64,000 nucleotides of DNA from Symbiodinium natans. Lineage: Eukaryota; Sar; Dinophyceae; Suessiales; Symbiodiniaceae. The stretch lies in NCBI GenBank assembly GCA_905221605.1, contig CAJNDS010002593.1, forward strand, positions 239,814-303,813, read 5' to 3'. Below are positions 10,313-22,000 of this stretch, piece after piece (positions within the stretch are counted from its first letter, which is position 1; the number at the start of each line of letters is the position of its first letter). The notes beneath the pieces were generated by a model. It worked only from the letters and a program-made list of their open reading frames with translations. It was not told the origin of the DNA and ran no database searches. Position numbers and translations under genes: made by a program.

Positions 10313-10938
10313 CTGATGGAGCACGCGCCAAGAGGAGGAAACGAAGGCCCTGCTGGTCGGAGTACTTCCGGACGAGGCCCAGCAGTCGCTAACCATGGGG
10401 GGGGATACGGCGGTTCTGTTACTCGAAGCCGTCCATGAGGGATCTCTTCGGCATTTGCAGACTTCATGTCCACATGCTGTCGGTTGGTGGCTGCACCTAT
10501 CGGCGTGGTATGAGATGGCTGATACTTCCGGACAGCCCCTATAGGGATGACATCGGACCGCTTGCACTCGACGCCGGCAGAGGGGACAGCCTGTATAGGG
10601 ATTCCATTGGACCGCTTGCACTGGACACCGGCAGAGGGGACAGCCCCTATAGGGATGACATCGGACCGCTTGCACTGGATACCGGCAGAGGGAACAGCCC
10701 CTATAGGGATGACATCGGACTGCTTGCGCTTGACACCGGCAGACACTGTTCTCAACGCTGTTTCTGTCTTCGGCTCCTTCTTGGTAACAGCCCCTATAGG
10801 TTGCATACGAAGATCTGTCTTCGGCTCCTTCTTGGTAACAGCCCCTATAGGTTGCATATGAGGACGCCTCACAAGGCGGCCCACCGGAAACGGTAACATG
10901 GCGACTATATGTACTACTCTAGTAGTTAGTATCCACAT
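10313..10938 (-). CDS. N-terminal IPIGAV repeat region of the RapZ-like gene
   Basis: The minus-strand frame encodes at least eight PIGAV cores. Two units read MQPIGAVTKKEPKT and four are 18-residue units of the type KRSDVIPIGAVPSAGVQC. A proline-rich tail (EPPYPPPWL, PSFPPLG) follows and overlaps, in another frame, the start of the RapZ-like exon. A splice between the two frames is needed and was not fixed. Possible starts are the Met at 10936-10938 or a Met 14 codons later. The PIGAV core is kept across two different repeat families, while single substitutions such as IPIQAV occur. This suggests a coding tandem repeat, perhaps a disordered or scaffold-like N-terminus. Confidence 0.5.
10532..10866. 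repeat. 54-bp and ~51-bp coding tandem repeats
   Basis: Four 54-bp units contain the core agcccctatagggatgacat (10532-10745). Two shorter units contain cttcggctccttcttggtaa followed by cagcccctataggttgcat (10766-10861). Both types share agcccctatagg, which on the minus strand encodes PIGAV. Confidence 0.9.
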
Positions 10939-11245
10939 GACCCTGGATAATACTACTCGAAAACTGCATCATGCTATGGTATTGTAATAGCGACTCTTAT
11001 TAGTTGCTCTATATATATATACACGTACTATTAAAACAAATCAACATATATATATATATATATGGTGTCCCTCCCCAAAGGATGTGTATCTACATATGGT
11101 ATCATGTGCATACGTATTTACATGGGCATCGTTCCAAGCCAGCGCCGCATCTTGAAACAAAACTGCGTCGAATCTGTCCTCCCTCCCCCAGGGAAACCTT
11201 CCTCGAAACCGACAAACTGACACAGCAACCGGCCCCGAAGAATTT

Positions 11246-11480
11246 CAGCTAAACCCTAGACCCTAAACCCTAAACCTAAATCCTGACCGCCGCGGCGACA
11301 GCCTAGGGGCCTAAGAGTTTAGGGTTCAGGGTTCAGGCTTTAGGGGCTTAGGTGGCTGCAAGTTCAGGGCCCGGTGTTTAGTAGGGTTTAGGGCTCATAG
11401 GGTTTCAGGGCTTAGGCCCGTTTAGGCTTTGGGGTCTTTGAGTTGAGGAACCCGGTAACTTGTAAGGTTTAGGGTTTGGG
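11246..11480. repeat. Degenerate TTTAGGG/CCCTAAA tract
   Basis: It begins with three to four near-perfect CCCTAAA units (11256-11278) and then flips to gggttTAGGG-type units with many substitutions through 11480. It is internal and not capped, so it is an interstitial telomere-like repeat rather than a chromosome end. Confidence 0.8.
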
Positions 11481-11699
11481 GTTTAAGGCATGGAAAGGAA
11501 GCATTGTGTGAGGTTGCGGTAGATATGACGAAGTTCATTTTTTGAACCAATTGTGGCTGTGACGGGGAGATCCATGTTTCAAAACAAGGGCTGTGTTTCG
11601 AAACAAAGGCTGTGTTTCGAAACAGGGAACTTCCGAATAACATGTCTGGAAATACGTGAAAGCAAACCAACTGTGGCACAGCTACGGCTGTTACGCTTG

Positions 11700-11774
11700 A
11701 GGGGGGGGGGGGGTGAGGGGGGGGGGGACTCCTGCCAAGATGGGCCAACTTCCAAGGGACCCCTCCCCCCCCCC

Positions 11775-11806
<32 letters not shown>
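11700..11806. repeat. Poly-G and poly-C homopolymer tracts
   Basis: Runs of 13 and 11 G, then after 50 bases a nearly pure run of about 40 C. The G and C tracts could pair. Exact length is likely uncertain in any assembly. Confidence 0.9.
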
Positions 11807-11808
<2 letters not shown>

Positions 11809-11832
11809 ATCACGGTCAAGATTCCCACTTAT

Positions 11833-11966
11833 GAAAGGACTGTTGTGAGGCCATAAGTTTAAAGTTGTTGTGAGGCCATAAGTTTAAAGTTGTAAGCGTT
11901 TACTAACCCCTAAACCTTATAGAATGATTGAAAACTACCCAACAACTCCGCCTCACAACAGTCCTT
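11833..11966. repeat. Hairpin repeat with GGACTGTTGTGAGG arms
   Basis: The left arm gaaaggactgttgtgaggc (11832-11850) is perfectly complementary to the right arm near 11948-11966. The left arm is followed by a duplicated block gttgtgaggccataagttta at 11842 and 11869. A further plus-oriented copy, ggggactgttgtgaggcgga, lies at 9632-9651, so this is a dispersed family, possibly a MITE terminus. Confidence 0.7.
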
Positions 11967-12006
11967 TCTGAAAGAAAAGCATGCGGACCGTTGCGAGATC
12001 GCGACC

Positions 12007-12008
<2 letters not shown>

Positions 12009-12092
<84 letters not shown>

Positions 12093-12114
12093 GCTGGTGC
12101 TGGTGGTGGTGGTC
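12009..12114. repeat. (GTT)n/(GGT)n trinucleotide repeat
   Basis: About 14 GTT units pass into about 10 GGT units, then gctggt and ggt units. The open frame through it begins with poly-Leu/Val, which is an artefact. Confidence 0.95.
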
Positions 12115-12149
12115 TGTCGCGCGTTGTCTCAGCGGAATCGCCCCACATA

Positions 12150-12561
12150 CGAAAGAGCTCGAGGATTTTCTCACAATGCTGCCGCTACCCGTGGTGGCCA
12201 TGTACAAGCCAAAGTTGAGAGCTTTGACCCTGCCGGTGCCCAGGCTGCAAAAACCCGCTTGATCACGGAAGCCCGCCAAGCACCGGCTACCGAGGTATGC
12301 TTGTCCACAGATCCTAAATCTGCCTTTATCAATTCTGACATTCTTGCCTATTTTGTCGACAAGATCCTCGTAGAGACATCAGACTACTTTGAATCCCATA
12401 TGGCACAGAATTCCATCAAAGACCTCGCAGAGTGTGCCCGGAGGCCATCTTTAGTTTTCGTCCCGACCATCACACGACGTAGTTCTTGCGGTGCGGATGC
12501 TGCGCAGGAAAGGTCGAGCTTTCAAGCCATTGGACTGTCGCAGCTCTGCCTCATTCCATGA
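12150..12561 (+). CDS. Coding segment of unknown function
   Basis: Downstream of the trinucleotide repeat the frame looks truly coding. It includes HVQAKVESFDPAGAQAAKT, LITEARQAPATEVCLSTD, PKSAFINSDILAYFVDKIL and VETSDYFESHMAQNSIKDL, ending at a stop near 12561. The start is not defined: no good Met or acceptor was fixed, and the repeat upstream keeps the frame open. The family is not recognised. Confidence 0.45.
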
Positions 12562-13056
12562 GTTGCCAGTAACTTGGCAGAAGGAGCAATTGCCAGTTTG
12601 CCTCAGTTGTTCTCCTCTCCGGCTCGTGATGCCTGTGTCAGGGAGGCGGTTGAGTGCAGGCTCGTTCGAGGTCGCGAGTGCGATGTCTTATGGGGTCCAG
12701 GCGTTTGTACACTCATACATATGTATATATATATGTGTGTGTATTAGTCTCTTGGAACAGTCTTTCAAGCAATGGGTTGCCCTTGGAATGTACACATTTT
12801 TCCACGTGAGAAACGCCCCTCGACACTGAGCCAACAACCCTGAACCTTCAGCCCTACAAGCCATGAACCCTGAGCCCCATACCCTGAAGATTCTGAACGA
12901 ACTTCAAGCCTCTAACCCAAAACCTAAAACCCCCCTCACACCATCCGCGCCGTTTCTTCGACCCCAGACGGTCGCCATCTGAGCCGTGCGGGCGTCGCGC
13001 CTTGTGGCAGTGCTTGTCCCTTACATCGATGTATACTGGCCGAACAGAAGTGTTGG

Positions 13057-13563
13057 GTGGGAAGCAAGCAATGCTGCGAAAAGCGTCTCAATGCCATGGC
13101 CACCACTTGGAATGAGAAGCTGCGTGAAATTGTACGCGATGTTCTTCGCAACATCCAGCTTCTAGTGAGAAGCATTCTTTGGATGCACCCTGTCTCGCAC
13201 CGAAACGCTTGCACCCTGACAAGTCTGCCTCAGCTCAGCACTTTGAAAGGAGGGTGGGTAGCCCAAAGCCCTGCGCAAAGGCTGGCAGGGCTGTGGGGAC
13301 GGTCGTTCCGGCGGTCCAGAGAGCGCACTCCCCGACTGCGGAGCGAGTGCGCGCTGTACACCCGCCCCCTCACCCTTGTTCTCGTTTTCCTCGGTGTCGC
13401 GCTGTTCCTTTCAATGCTTCTCACTGTGGCTCGTGGCAGCAGTCCGGTCTCCTTTCTACAGTACGAGTCGGACTGCGGTGCGCGGCCGGCCGTGTACTTG
13501 AAACACATGTTTCTGCAGTTTCAGGAGATGGTCACTTTCGCTTTTCTTGCTTATGTCCCATGA
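13057..13563 (+). CDS. Small putative single-pass membrane protein
   Basis: A plausible start is the Met at 13093-13095 (MATTWNEKLREIVRDVLRN), followed by a helix with NIQLLVRSILWMHP. A clear transmembrane helix, LTLVLVFLGVALFLSMLLTV, comes at about 65% of the length, with a stop at 13561-13563. A second frame is open over the same region but is Arg/Pro-rich and less protein-like. The real gene may be spliced. No family is recognised. Confidence 0.4.
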   Translation: MGSKQCCEKRLNAMATTWNEKLREIVRDVLRNIQLLVRSILWMHPVSHRNACTLTSLPQLSTLKGGWVAQSPAQRLAGLWGRSFRRSRERTPRLRSECALYTRPLTLVLVFLGVALFLSMLLTVARGSSPVSFLQYESDCGARPAVYLKHMFLQFQEMVTFAFLAYVP

Positions 13564-14357
13564 CAACGTTCGCTTGCAGCAGGCTCGGGGGAGAGAGGCC
13601 TCTTCACTACACACTTTGAAGTAGGAAGTCATTCTTGTAGCTCCCGTTTACGGATTCAGTCTCCGCTTCGCATAGTTCGCGTTGGCAATTTTTGCGCTGC
13701 GCAGAGTCCAGCCTTTTTTTTGTGTGGAAAGCGCATCCATTTTCTTGATTGTGCATAGCATGATGATGGCCGACGTCGACACGCTGCTCACGGTTCTACG
13801 ACTCGGCCTCCCGGCCTATTCAAATGACACGGCCAGTCTCACAGGCCCACTGTCCTGCACGCCATAAAGACTGTCGCGGCTCACAGCAACTTACGGCTAA
13901 ACACCGAGAAGTCACCGAGAAGTCGTATCTGCTATGCTCACAGGAGGCGCGCAACCAGGTCACTCATCGGGACGGCACTCCCGTGAAGATCACTACGCAA
14001 TGATTCCTTTCAGGCATTCCAACCTCTCCCCATAAGGGTCCAGGTCCCAGAGGGTCCCCACAGGGTCAAGGTCCCTGTAATAAAGCGAAAGCAATCTGGA
14101 ACACCTTCCGGGAGCGGGCAATCCTTATTCTGGTGCATGGTAGGGGGAAAGAGGACTGCCTGGAAAACTTTCCGGGAGCGGGGAAGGCCAGGGGTCCCCA
14201 GTCTGGTAATTAATCAACGACGGGACACGCTTTCAGCGATACGAGAAAGAATTTTGCAGCATCTTGCTTCGCACTCCTAGACTACTTCAGAAATCCAAAA
14301 AGTTCTTCCCAACTAAATCTAAGCCATGCTCGGAAATGCCACGCGGTTAGAACTGCA

Positions 14358-15635
14358 ATGCTGTTCCGTGCTATGGGCGGGCTGCACCACAATCCATGTA
14401 ATCAGGACGGCTCCAGACCATCTCTCTACGAGTTGGCTCCCTCTGAAGGCGTGCTCAAAAGCATGATCACTGTTCCCCGGCAGCACACAGGTAAGGTGAT
14501 CTGGCGAAACGTACCATGTGACAGCAACTCCCCTTGATCCTGGTTTGTTCGTTCCTCCCGACTGGGGCAACTCCCATGAGGTGTGCAATGTGTCTGGAGT
14601 ACTTGAGCACGGCCAGACTCTCTTGCACCTGGCCTCGGCGAAGAGCTATGCTGCAGCACTGCGACAGGTGTACTGAACTTTACCAGTTTGATTTGTGGTC
14701 AAAGCCAGATGGTTTTGGTTGTCAAAAGCGCAGGAATGCTTTTTCATTTGCTGTTGGAGCTCTTTTGGGACAACGTGTACATCTATGTATTGTTATGTAT
14801 GCATGTATGCATGTATGTATGCATGTACGTACGTACGTATGCATATATTTCTGTTCTCACTTCAATAAGCGCGAACCTAGCTGAGGTCTTGGAAAAGCGG
14901 GGCAACAGCAGGCCTGACATCAATGCGGAGTCCACGATGGTTCGCCCGGCGAGTGCTCTCATGGTACTTGTCACAAAAATGACCGCGCTGCACACGGCAA
15001 GTGAGACGGGCTGTCTCGATTGTGCCAAACTGCTCCTGAGCCATGGTGCCAACAAGGAGGCTCGTATGTCCCTTAAGGGATTCCCGAAAATGTTCGATAC
15101 TGAGTTTGACCTGTGGATGTACAAGGCCATGAATGATGTCCAGAAGAAGGGAGAGACTCGAACGTACCCTTCTCTTGTGCAAGTGCGCCCAATCCACTTG
15201 GCAGCTAAACACGGGTGCTGCGACTGCATAGAGCTGCTTATCATGCATCATGCCGATGTCGACGATGCGATGGTTCTTGCCTACGAGCACAACTATTACA
15301 ACAAGAGCAATGAAGACCGCAGTCACGTGGCCACAGCAAGCTTCATGGGAGCAGATGCGTGCTTTATCCGTCCCTTAGATCTTGCCTTGGCCTACAGCGC
15401 CAACACAGACGAGGGCAAGGTCTGTGTGAAGAACTTGTTGCTTGCCGGAGCAGCCACAGACCACATCGTAGTTGACGCGCAAGGCGAGCTCTTGGAAGAT
15501 GCAGGATTTCTGAAGAGGTTGGAAGTCGTCAATGCCACGGCCAATGCGACACCTCAAGTTACCAAGTGCAAGCACTGGACACTCAACATCAAGACCAAGG
15601 GCACTTCTCCAGGCCTCCTGATACAGGAGATGTGA
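14358..15635 (+). CDS. Ankyrin-repeat protein, three exons
   Basis: Exon 1 (14358-14490) may start at Met 14358 and ends at donor GTAAGG. Exon 2 (14600-14667) reads EHGQTLLHLASAKSYAAALR, a canonical ankyrin TLLHLA helix, and ends before GTGTAC. Exon 3 (about 14865-15635) has further repeats: MTALHTASETGCLDCAKLLL followed by SHGANKEA, and VRPIHLAAKHGCCDCIELLI, with a weaker one ending VKNLLLAGAATD. A stop follows LLIQEM at 15633-15635. Ankyrin repeats bind partner proteins. No catalytic domain is seen. An insertion of about 30 residues separates two repeats. It is a separate gene from the transporter downstream, as far as I can see. Confidence 0.7.
14785..14850. repeat. (ATGT/ATGC)n microsatellite in ankyrin-gene intron
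   Basis: Alternating tatgtatgcatg and tacgtacg tetramers lie in the intron before ankyrin exon 3. Confidence 0.85.
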
Positions 15636-15639
15636 AGTC

Positions 15640-16074
15640 CTGGCTTCTGACGCGCCTATTCAAGCGAAGAAGGGCAGAGCGTTGCTGAAGAGCCGCAAAA
15701 AGTACTACGCTAAGGCATCTTTTCTTTCACACTGTCCTGGCCTTAATTTTCAACGATGAGGGTTTGTGATTGGCAAGGGCGACTTCCTTATCTGGGCCTT
15801 AACACGAGCCCCACCGTCTGGCTTCTTGGAATTAGGGCTCTTGAAGGGTTTGCAGGTGAAACCGAAACGCTGAAACACTCGATGCTGTAACTCGGGCCCT
15901 GCACAACTCTCCTCAACCCGGTGCGGTCTGAAGGAGGCGGTTCGTCGAAAGTCGGGACCTGAAGCTGCGATCACTTGGGTTTCAGGGTCTATGGATACAT
16001 GTATATATATATATATATACACATATAATATAGTATACATGTATGTATATGTATGTATAGGGCTTGTGGGTGTG
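15640..16074. other. Intergenic stretch
   Basis: No convincing exon. It ends with a TA-rich microsatellite (16001-16060). Confidence 0.5.
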
Positions 16075-19000
16075 ATGAAATTGAGAGGTGATTTTCAAGC
16101 GAACGTATCAGTGCCACCCGTCAGCCTCAGGCAAGAGGAGTTCTTGCATGCGGTGAAAGAGGAGCTCGTCCGCGATGAGCTCAAAAGGAGCTAACATGTA
16201 GTCTTGGGTTGTCGAGGAGCGTAGAAAGCCCATCAGTGCTGCTAAGGAGTTGGGCAGTGGTACAAAGACCAAGTGACAGCTCTTGAGGCAGGCCGGTGCA
16301 GTTCGAGCAAGAATCCAGATTCATAGGTTAGGAACACTGATCCAAGAGTGGGTGTACCATTCTACCATCTGTACCTTGCAAGGCACCGGATCCTGCTGAT
16401 TCGAAGCGATGTAGAAATGCGCTGACCTTTCCAGATTTCTTGCAGCGGAAGCCCCAAGCATCTCATGCTGGGCAAAGTTGAAGTATGCGAGGGACGGCCC
16501 GCATGGTTGCTGGGCAGAGAGGTACACATGACTTTGTAATTTGTACTTCAACATGGCATGGATACTTGTTATGACAAAATGTGACCCGCAGACGAATCTT
16601 GTAGCAGTCCTCATGTACCAATCAAACAGAACCCGGCTCATGTCAACTTGGTGCCAACGGTGAGGGCTCAGGGGGTTTCTTGCGTGACTAAAGCTTCATG
16701 GGAGGCAGAGGTGCGACAACTTTCTGGCGAAGATGGCGCGAGTCCCAGGGCCACCCAGCATGGAAATCTGGAGCTTCAGTCTGAGAAGAACTTAACGAAG
16801 CTAGCCCCATTGACAGAGGAAGTTTATGGCATTCATAGCTTCATTGCGCGGGTCGCTGCGCTATGGGGCACCCTAAACCCATGGGGAGAAGGAGCCCCTT
16901 CAGGAGTTGACACGTATACAACAATCCTTATCCCTGAGCCCTGCCGAAACCTCCCTAAGTCGCCCCAAGAAGTCGAGGACCCGACGTCGGCGATGCGGCG
17001 CTCACCAACCTGGCGAATCGAGGCGGGGGGTTCAGGGGTTCAGTATGTGCTTAAGTATGATTAAGTGGCTTAGGCTTAGGGGTGTTCAGGGTTTCTAATG
17101 TCTGTTTTAGGGTGTTGTCAATGGGGGGAAGGATGGCTTCAGATCTGTTTCAGAGTCAGACATGCAGCAAAGGTCCGGCCGACATCGAGAAGCTTCACTT
17201 GAAGGTGCGTGTGAAATCGGGGGTGGGGCAAGGGGAGGCTGGTTGATCTAGAGCATGGGCCTTGTTCTTTTTCTGTACACCTAATAGTTATGATAACAAA
17301 GCCAGCGGAGACCCTGCATTCATTCAGCGTCGAAGGCTGTTCGCCTGACGGAGTTCGTGATTCTGAACGTTGAAGCCCTGCGCAAGATCGTCAAAAAGAT
17401 GGACAAGATGGAGCCTGAGAAGCGTGCGTGCAATGTGACCTCAGCCGTGTGCGTGCTTGAGCTGCAGAGACCAGCCAACACCGAGGCAGTGTGGAACCAG
17501 CTGGCAAAAGGCAGGGCCGGTTCCAGTATCGCTGACGGACCCTGTAGCTGAAGTGGCGAGGTCTTCGTGGAGAGAGACCTGAAAAAGAGCCCGCTTGCCA
17601 CCAGCTCCGCGCAACCATTCAATGGAGTCTGCCTCACATGTTTGTCGACTTTGACGTGAACGGGCTTGAGCAGTCGACACGAGATGGCTCGCTCTGTGCT
17701 TTTCTCCGTTTCTTCCTTCTCGCTTGCTCGCTCTTTCTCTCTTTGCGCCTCTCTCTCTCTCTCTTCTCTCCTCTCTCTCTCTCTCTTCTCTCTCTCTTCC
17801 TTTCTCTCCCTCTTTGTCTGTTGCTATCTCCAAGCGTGCCAGGAGCGCGCCCGCGCGTGCCGAAGAGCGCTGGAGCAACTCGTGAGTCCGGAAAGGCGAA
17901 CTCGCTTTTGTAGTAAAGCGAAGAGAAGAAAGATATCCCGTCAAAAGAATACTCTGAGAGTCATACTACTTAGACACTTAGTCTGAGTCTATATACTTTC
18001 TTCCTTTTGTGGGAGATGCTCCTCCTCAGCTGCTCTCCTACTCTTGCGTGTTTCTCGTTTACTTCCTTAGAGAACTCTCAGAGGCTTCAGGAAATGCGGA
18101 GCAGAGTCGGGACCCTGAGCACAACACTCCCACTCCATCTCTGTCAGTCGGTCAGCATGTAGCACTTAGGCCATGGAATCGGGAGGCGTTGGGCTTTCGA
18201 AGATGCCATGGTCTTGGCGCGAAGCCCGGACTGAGTTCCGACACACAGCTTCGAACTTCGCGTGACCTCATAGGGGGCGTGGGACCCTCGATCATGTCTA
18301 TGATCGTCTGTGGCTTCACATGGCTCTTGCGTTGCAAGGAAGCGGACACTCGTGGCTGTTGCGCTAGCGGGCGCCGCGCTGAAGTGGTCGGCATCCCGAG
18401 CGTTCTGAGGCTGTCCCTGGTTGAGGACGTTGAAGGACACCAAATGGTCCAAAGTGTATCTTTGCACAGCTTTAGTTCTGAGCTGCCATAGTCAGTATCT
18501 GCGTGCAAGGTCAGCATTTCGGCTGCCTGGCGAACCCAAGTGTCAGCGGTGCCTTGGGCTGCTGATCTTCACGATGCTGATGTGGGCCAAACGCTCAGAA
18601 AGGTGCCAGCTATGCCTTTGCCCCTCTCTGCTTCCTTGCATCTTGGATCTCTCCTCACTTTGGGATCCAAAGTATTGCACTTGTCACTTAGGTTCTTGAG
18701 GCCGCCCCCTTCGAAGCGACGGCCATGCCACTCGATTTCGCGATTTGAGGAATCAGCAAGACATGGGTGTTTTCAGTTTTGTGTCTCCCCAAATGAAAGC
18801 CAGAGCTGAGAGTGTCGGTCGTGAGACTCTGAGTCTGAGTTGGTGGGGGCTGTGGGTACAGTTCACGCGGCATCTGTGAAGGGTCGAATTGTTGGTAGTA
18901 GGAAACATCCTCGACCTCCGGATCCGACGCTGATATCGCTTCAAACCTTTAGACGCTTGGAGCAAGTAGGCTCGAACCTTTAGACGCTTGGAGTAAGTAG

Positions 19001-22000
19001 GCTCGCTCTTGGACCTCAGATAGAGCCTTGGGAGTCGGGACACTCGGGGCAACTGTGCAGTTATCGCACCCGCGCTTCATCACATAATCGGATCATGGGT
19101 GCGGTGGGCTTCTTGTTTATCAAATAGGCCATCTGGTCAGTATGGCCATATATGGCCACTCAAAGCCTCAAATAGTATCACCGGAGCCACATGTACCTTT
19201 CTTGCAGGCTCGTGGCTCCACTCGCAGTGTGCCTCGATGTCATGGAAGGCGACAAGCACGAGCAGGCCTGCGAGTGCCAGCACGGCTGGGTGCATCAGTG
19301 TCACGATTTCTTTTTCTGGGTTCTGGATCGCCCATGTCAAGAAGCCTTGTCACGTTGATGTTGCTAGGCCAAGATGTTGTTGGCCGCCGTCTTCAACGAG
19401 CTGCTGGCATGTCTCATGATGACACACCGCTTGCCTTTTATTTCAGAAGCCCTTTCTCGCCTGACTCGAAAGAGAGCTCCACCAGCTTGTGAAAAGGGTC
19501 ACCGAGTGAGAGGCTGCTACTGGCCGTTGTAGGGGATGGTGTTTCCGGAGTCAGTGACTGCCAAGTTGGAACCCCCCCCCCCCCCAGGACATAGTGCTTG
19601 GAACAGTTTGAAGGCAGTTCATCTGCCAGGACTCCTTATACCTGGTCCTCTCGGGCTTTGTGATGAGCTCGATTTTTTCCAAATGTCAGCTCGAGCTTCG
19701 CAGGGCTCCCAGTCTTGCTTCAACCCCCAATCGCCACCGCTTTGTGGCAGCAAGTAGCTACATCCATGCAACAGGTGATTGATGACTGGAGCTCGTGATC
19801 AGGTTTCTTCATGTATTAGCTCTGTGGAAAAATGCTAAATGCCGGTGTTTAGAGCCGAGCATTCGAGTTGGCTCGTCACTTTCACCTTGTGTCCTATCCT
19901 ATCTCCGGCCCACAACATCCCGCTGGCGATTCTCGAGATCCCGTGCTTTTGCTCCCATAGTTTCAAGATGACTTTCCTCAACGCCGACAACCCACAAGTT
20001 TGGGAGGGCGGTTCGAGGCGTGGGCTTCGTTCGGGGGTGCATGAACAAAGACCAGTTTCGGGAGTCGACCCCCATGAAAAGGGGCTCTGACCCTTGTTTC
20101 TTGCAATGCTGACAAGAGGTGCCGCAGCACTTCTGCAGAGTTTGCTGGGGCGCAGGTGCGCCGTGCGAACTCTTGGGGTTTGCCATGACCTGGGAAAGTT
20201 GCTTCACAACTGGGCAAGAGATCTGGAGCGAAACAGCACAGATGGCATTTAGATGACGGGTTTGTTTGTGCTACTCTTGGGCTACAGCTACCGTGGGCTC
20301 AAGCTCAGTCTATATCGGGGTTTGGTGTCGTTCGCATTTGTTTTGTGAGCGAAGACCAAGTCGAACGTCTGCTCGTTGAACCCGCCCCCTCCGTCACATC
20401 CGTCCCAGTAGTTCTCAGAGTTTTGGCGAAATACATGCTGTTTGGCTTGAACTGTGCTCTTGGCGATTCACGTCGTTCGAATCTGTTTGTCCAGCTTTTC
20501 GTGGCCTTCTGTATCCTCTTGGCTCCAAGGTTTGCATCGGTTTGCGTTGACTCTTGTGACCTCATGAACGCACGGCTCTAGGACAAAGCAATGGCCTTCG
20601 CAAGTGAGAGCACAAGACAGTGCAGCGTCGATCTCGCTACTTGCGAGGCCAAAGTTCTTCATGCTGGCCATCATGATCCTGGGCACCTCGCCTGGTTGTT
20701 GTCATGATTGTCGCTCTTTCGATATGTTGCCATGACAAGGTGCAGTACATGAGACGCGATACGCTTCCGAGGCGTGTTTCTATCAGCACTGCTCTCGAAT
20801 GTGCAGGGCTTGGCCCGCTTGACAGAGAGCAGAAGAAGACCCAACCATCCCTAACCCCTAAATGTCAACACGGGACAGTCCCTTAGCTGAGGACAAACAG
20901 TACACGGACGATGAACAATCCTAGAAAACTCTTGGACGGGCAGAGCTTGCAGAGAGAAGTTGGCGAGAAGGCTCATGCAGGTAGGCAGGACCAGTTCCAG
21001 CATCAAGGCTCACAACGAGATGAGAGTGATTCTCCAGGCGTCAACAATTTCACAAGGAGCCATCGCCTGGCTTGTAGTGGCTTCGTGCAGAAGCACGCGG
21101 CGCATGTGAACTCAAACATTCATTTGGCCCTTACTCAAGGTGCAAAGGAGCTACAGCTGGAGAATCCTGATGTTGGTACAGGCGAACAGCCCAACTAGGT
21201 GACGAGCATTGACCGTGTAAAGCCCGTGAGTCAGGGTGCTTTTGAACTGTTTGTTCATCAGCTTCGTTCTTGCACTGTGTATTCTCACTCGCCTTACATT
21301 TAAGACCGTACAAACACCTTTTTGTACTCTCAGGAGCAACAGACGAACGGTGGAATGAGATGAATGAAATAATCACGCGGCCGCGTGCAACCAATCATGC
21401 CCTCCCGACGGAGTATTTTCGTGTCCTCCACATGTCCTCCGCACATCCTACACGGAAGCCTCCAAGTCGGATCCGCTTCGTGAGGTCACAGCCCCGCTTC
21501 TTATGGTGGAAGTGCTGAAGCCACTCATAAGGGACTTGCCAACAGACAGCCGGATCCACAGTGGCCTGCACCAGCTCTTTATTGTTTCAACGTGTGGGTT
21601 TACGTCTCGTTTGAACATGGTATGACATGATCTGCGAGACCTGTTCCGTACGGCATCATTGATTTGTAGAGTCATTGCAAAGGATTTCTAGTTTAAAATG
21701 TCCGTCGAGTGCCCAAATGACTGGCCTTCCGAGGCCGCTACTCTCGAGCTCTGCTGTTGGGGCTCGCTTTCTCCTGCAATGCCGAGTCCTCAGATGAAGC
21801 CTACACCTCCCGGCTTTCTCGCATACCGTAAGAAAAGTCTGAGCCCAGGTGGGTGGCATGATGACGCCCATCTCATCTCCTCAGAACGTCGCGTCGCTGG
21901 AGGCCTGGTGTCGTGGGAGTCGGACGGCGCCCTGCAATGGTCAGAATGTGAGCTAAATGGGGTACCAGAGTTGCTAGGCCTAATCTGGCAGCACAGCAGA

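Noticed and set aside
12007-12110. Poly-Leu/Val N-terminus that could pass for a membrane anchor
   Set aside because: It is the literal translation of (GTT)n(GGT)n.
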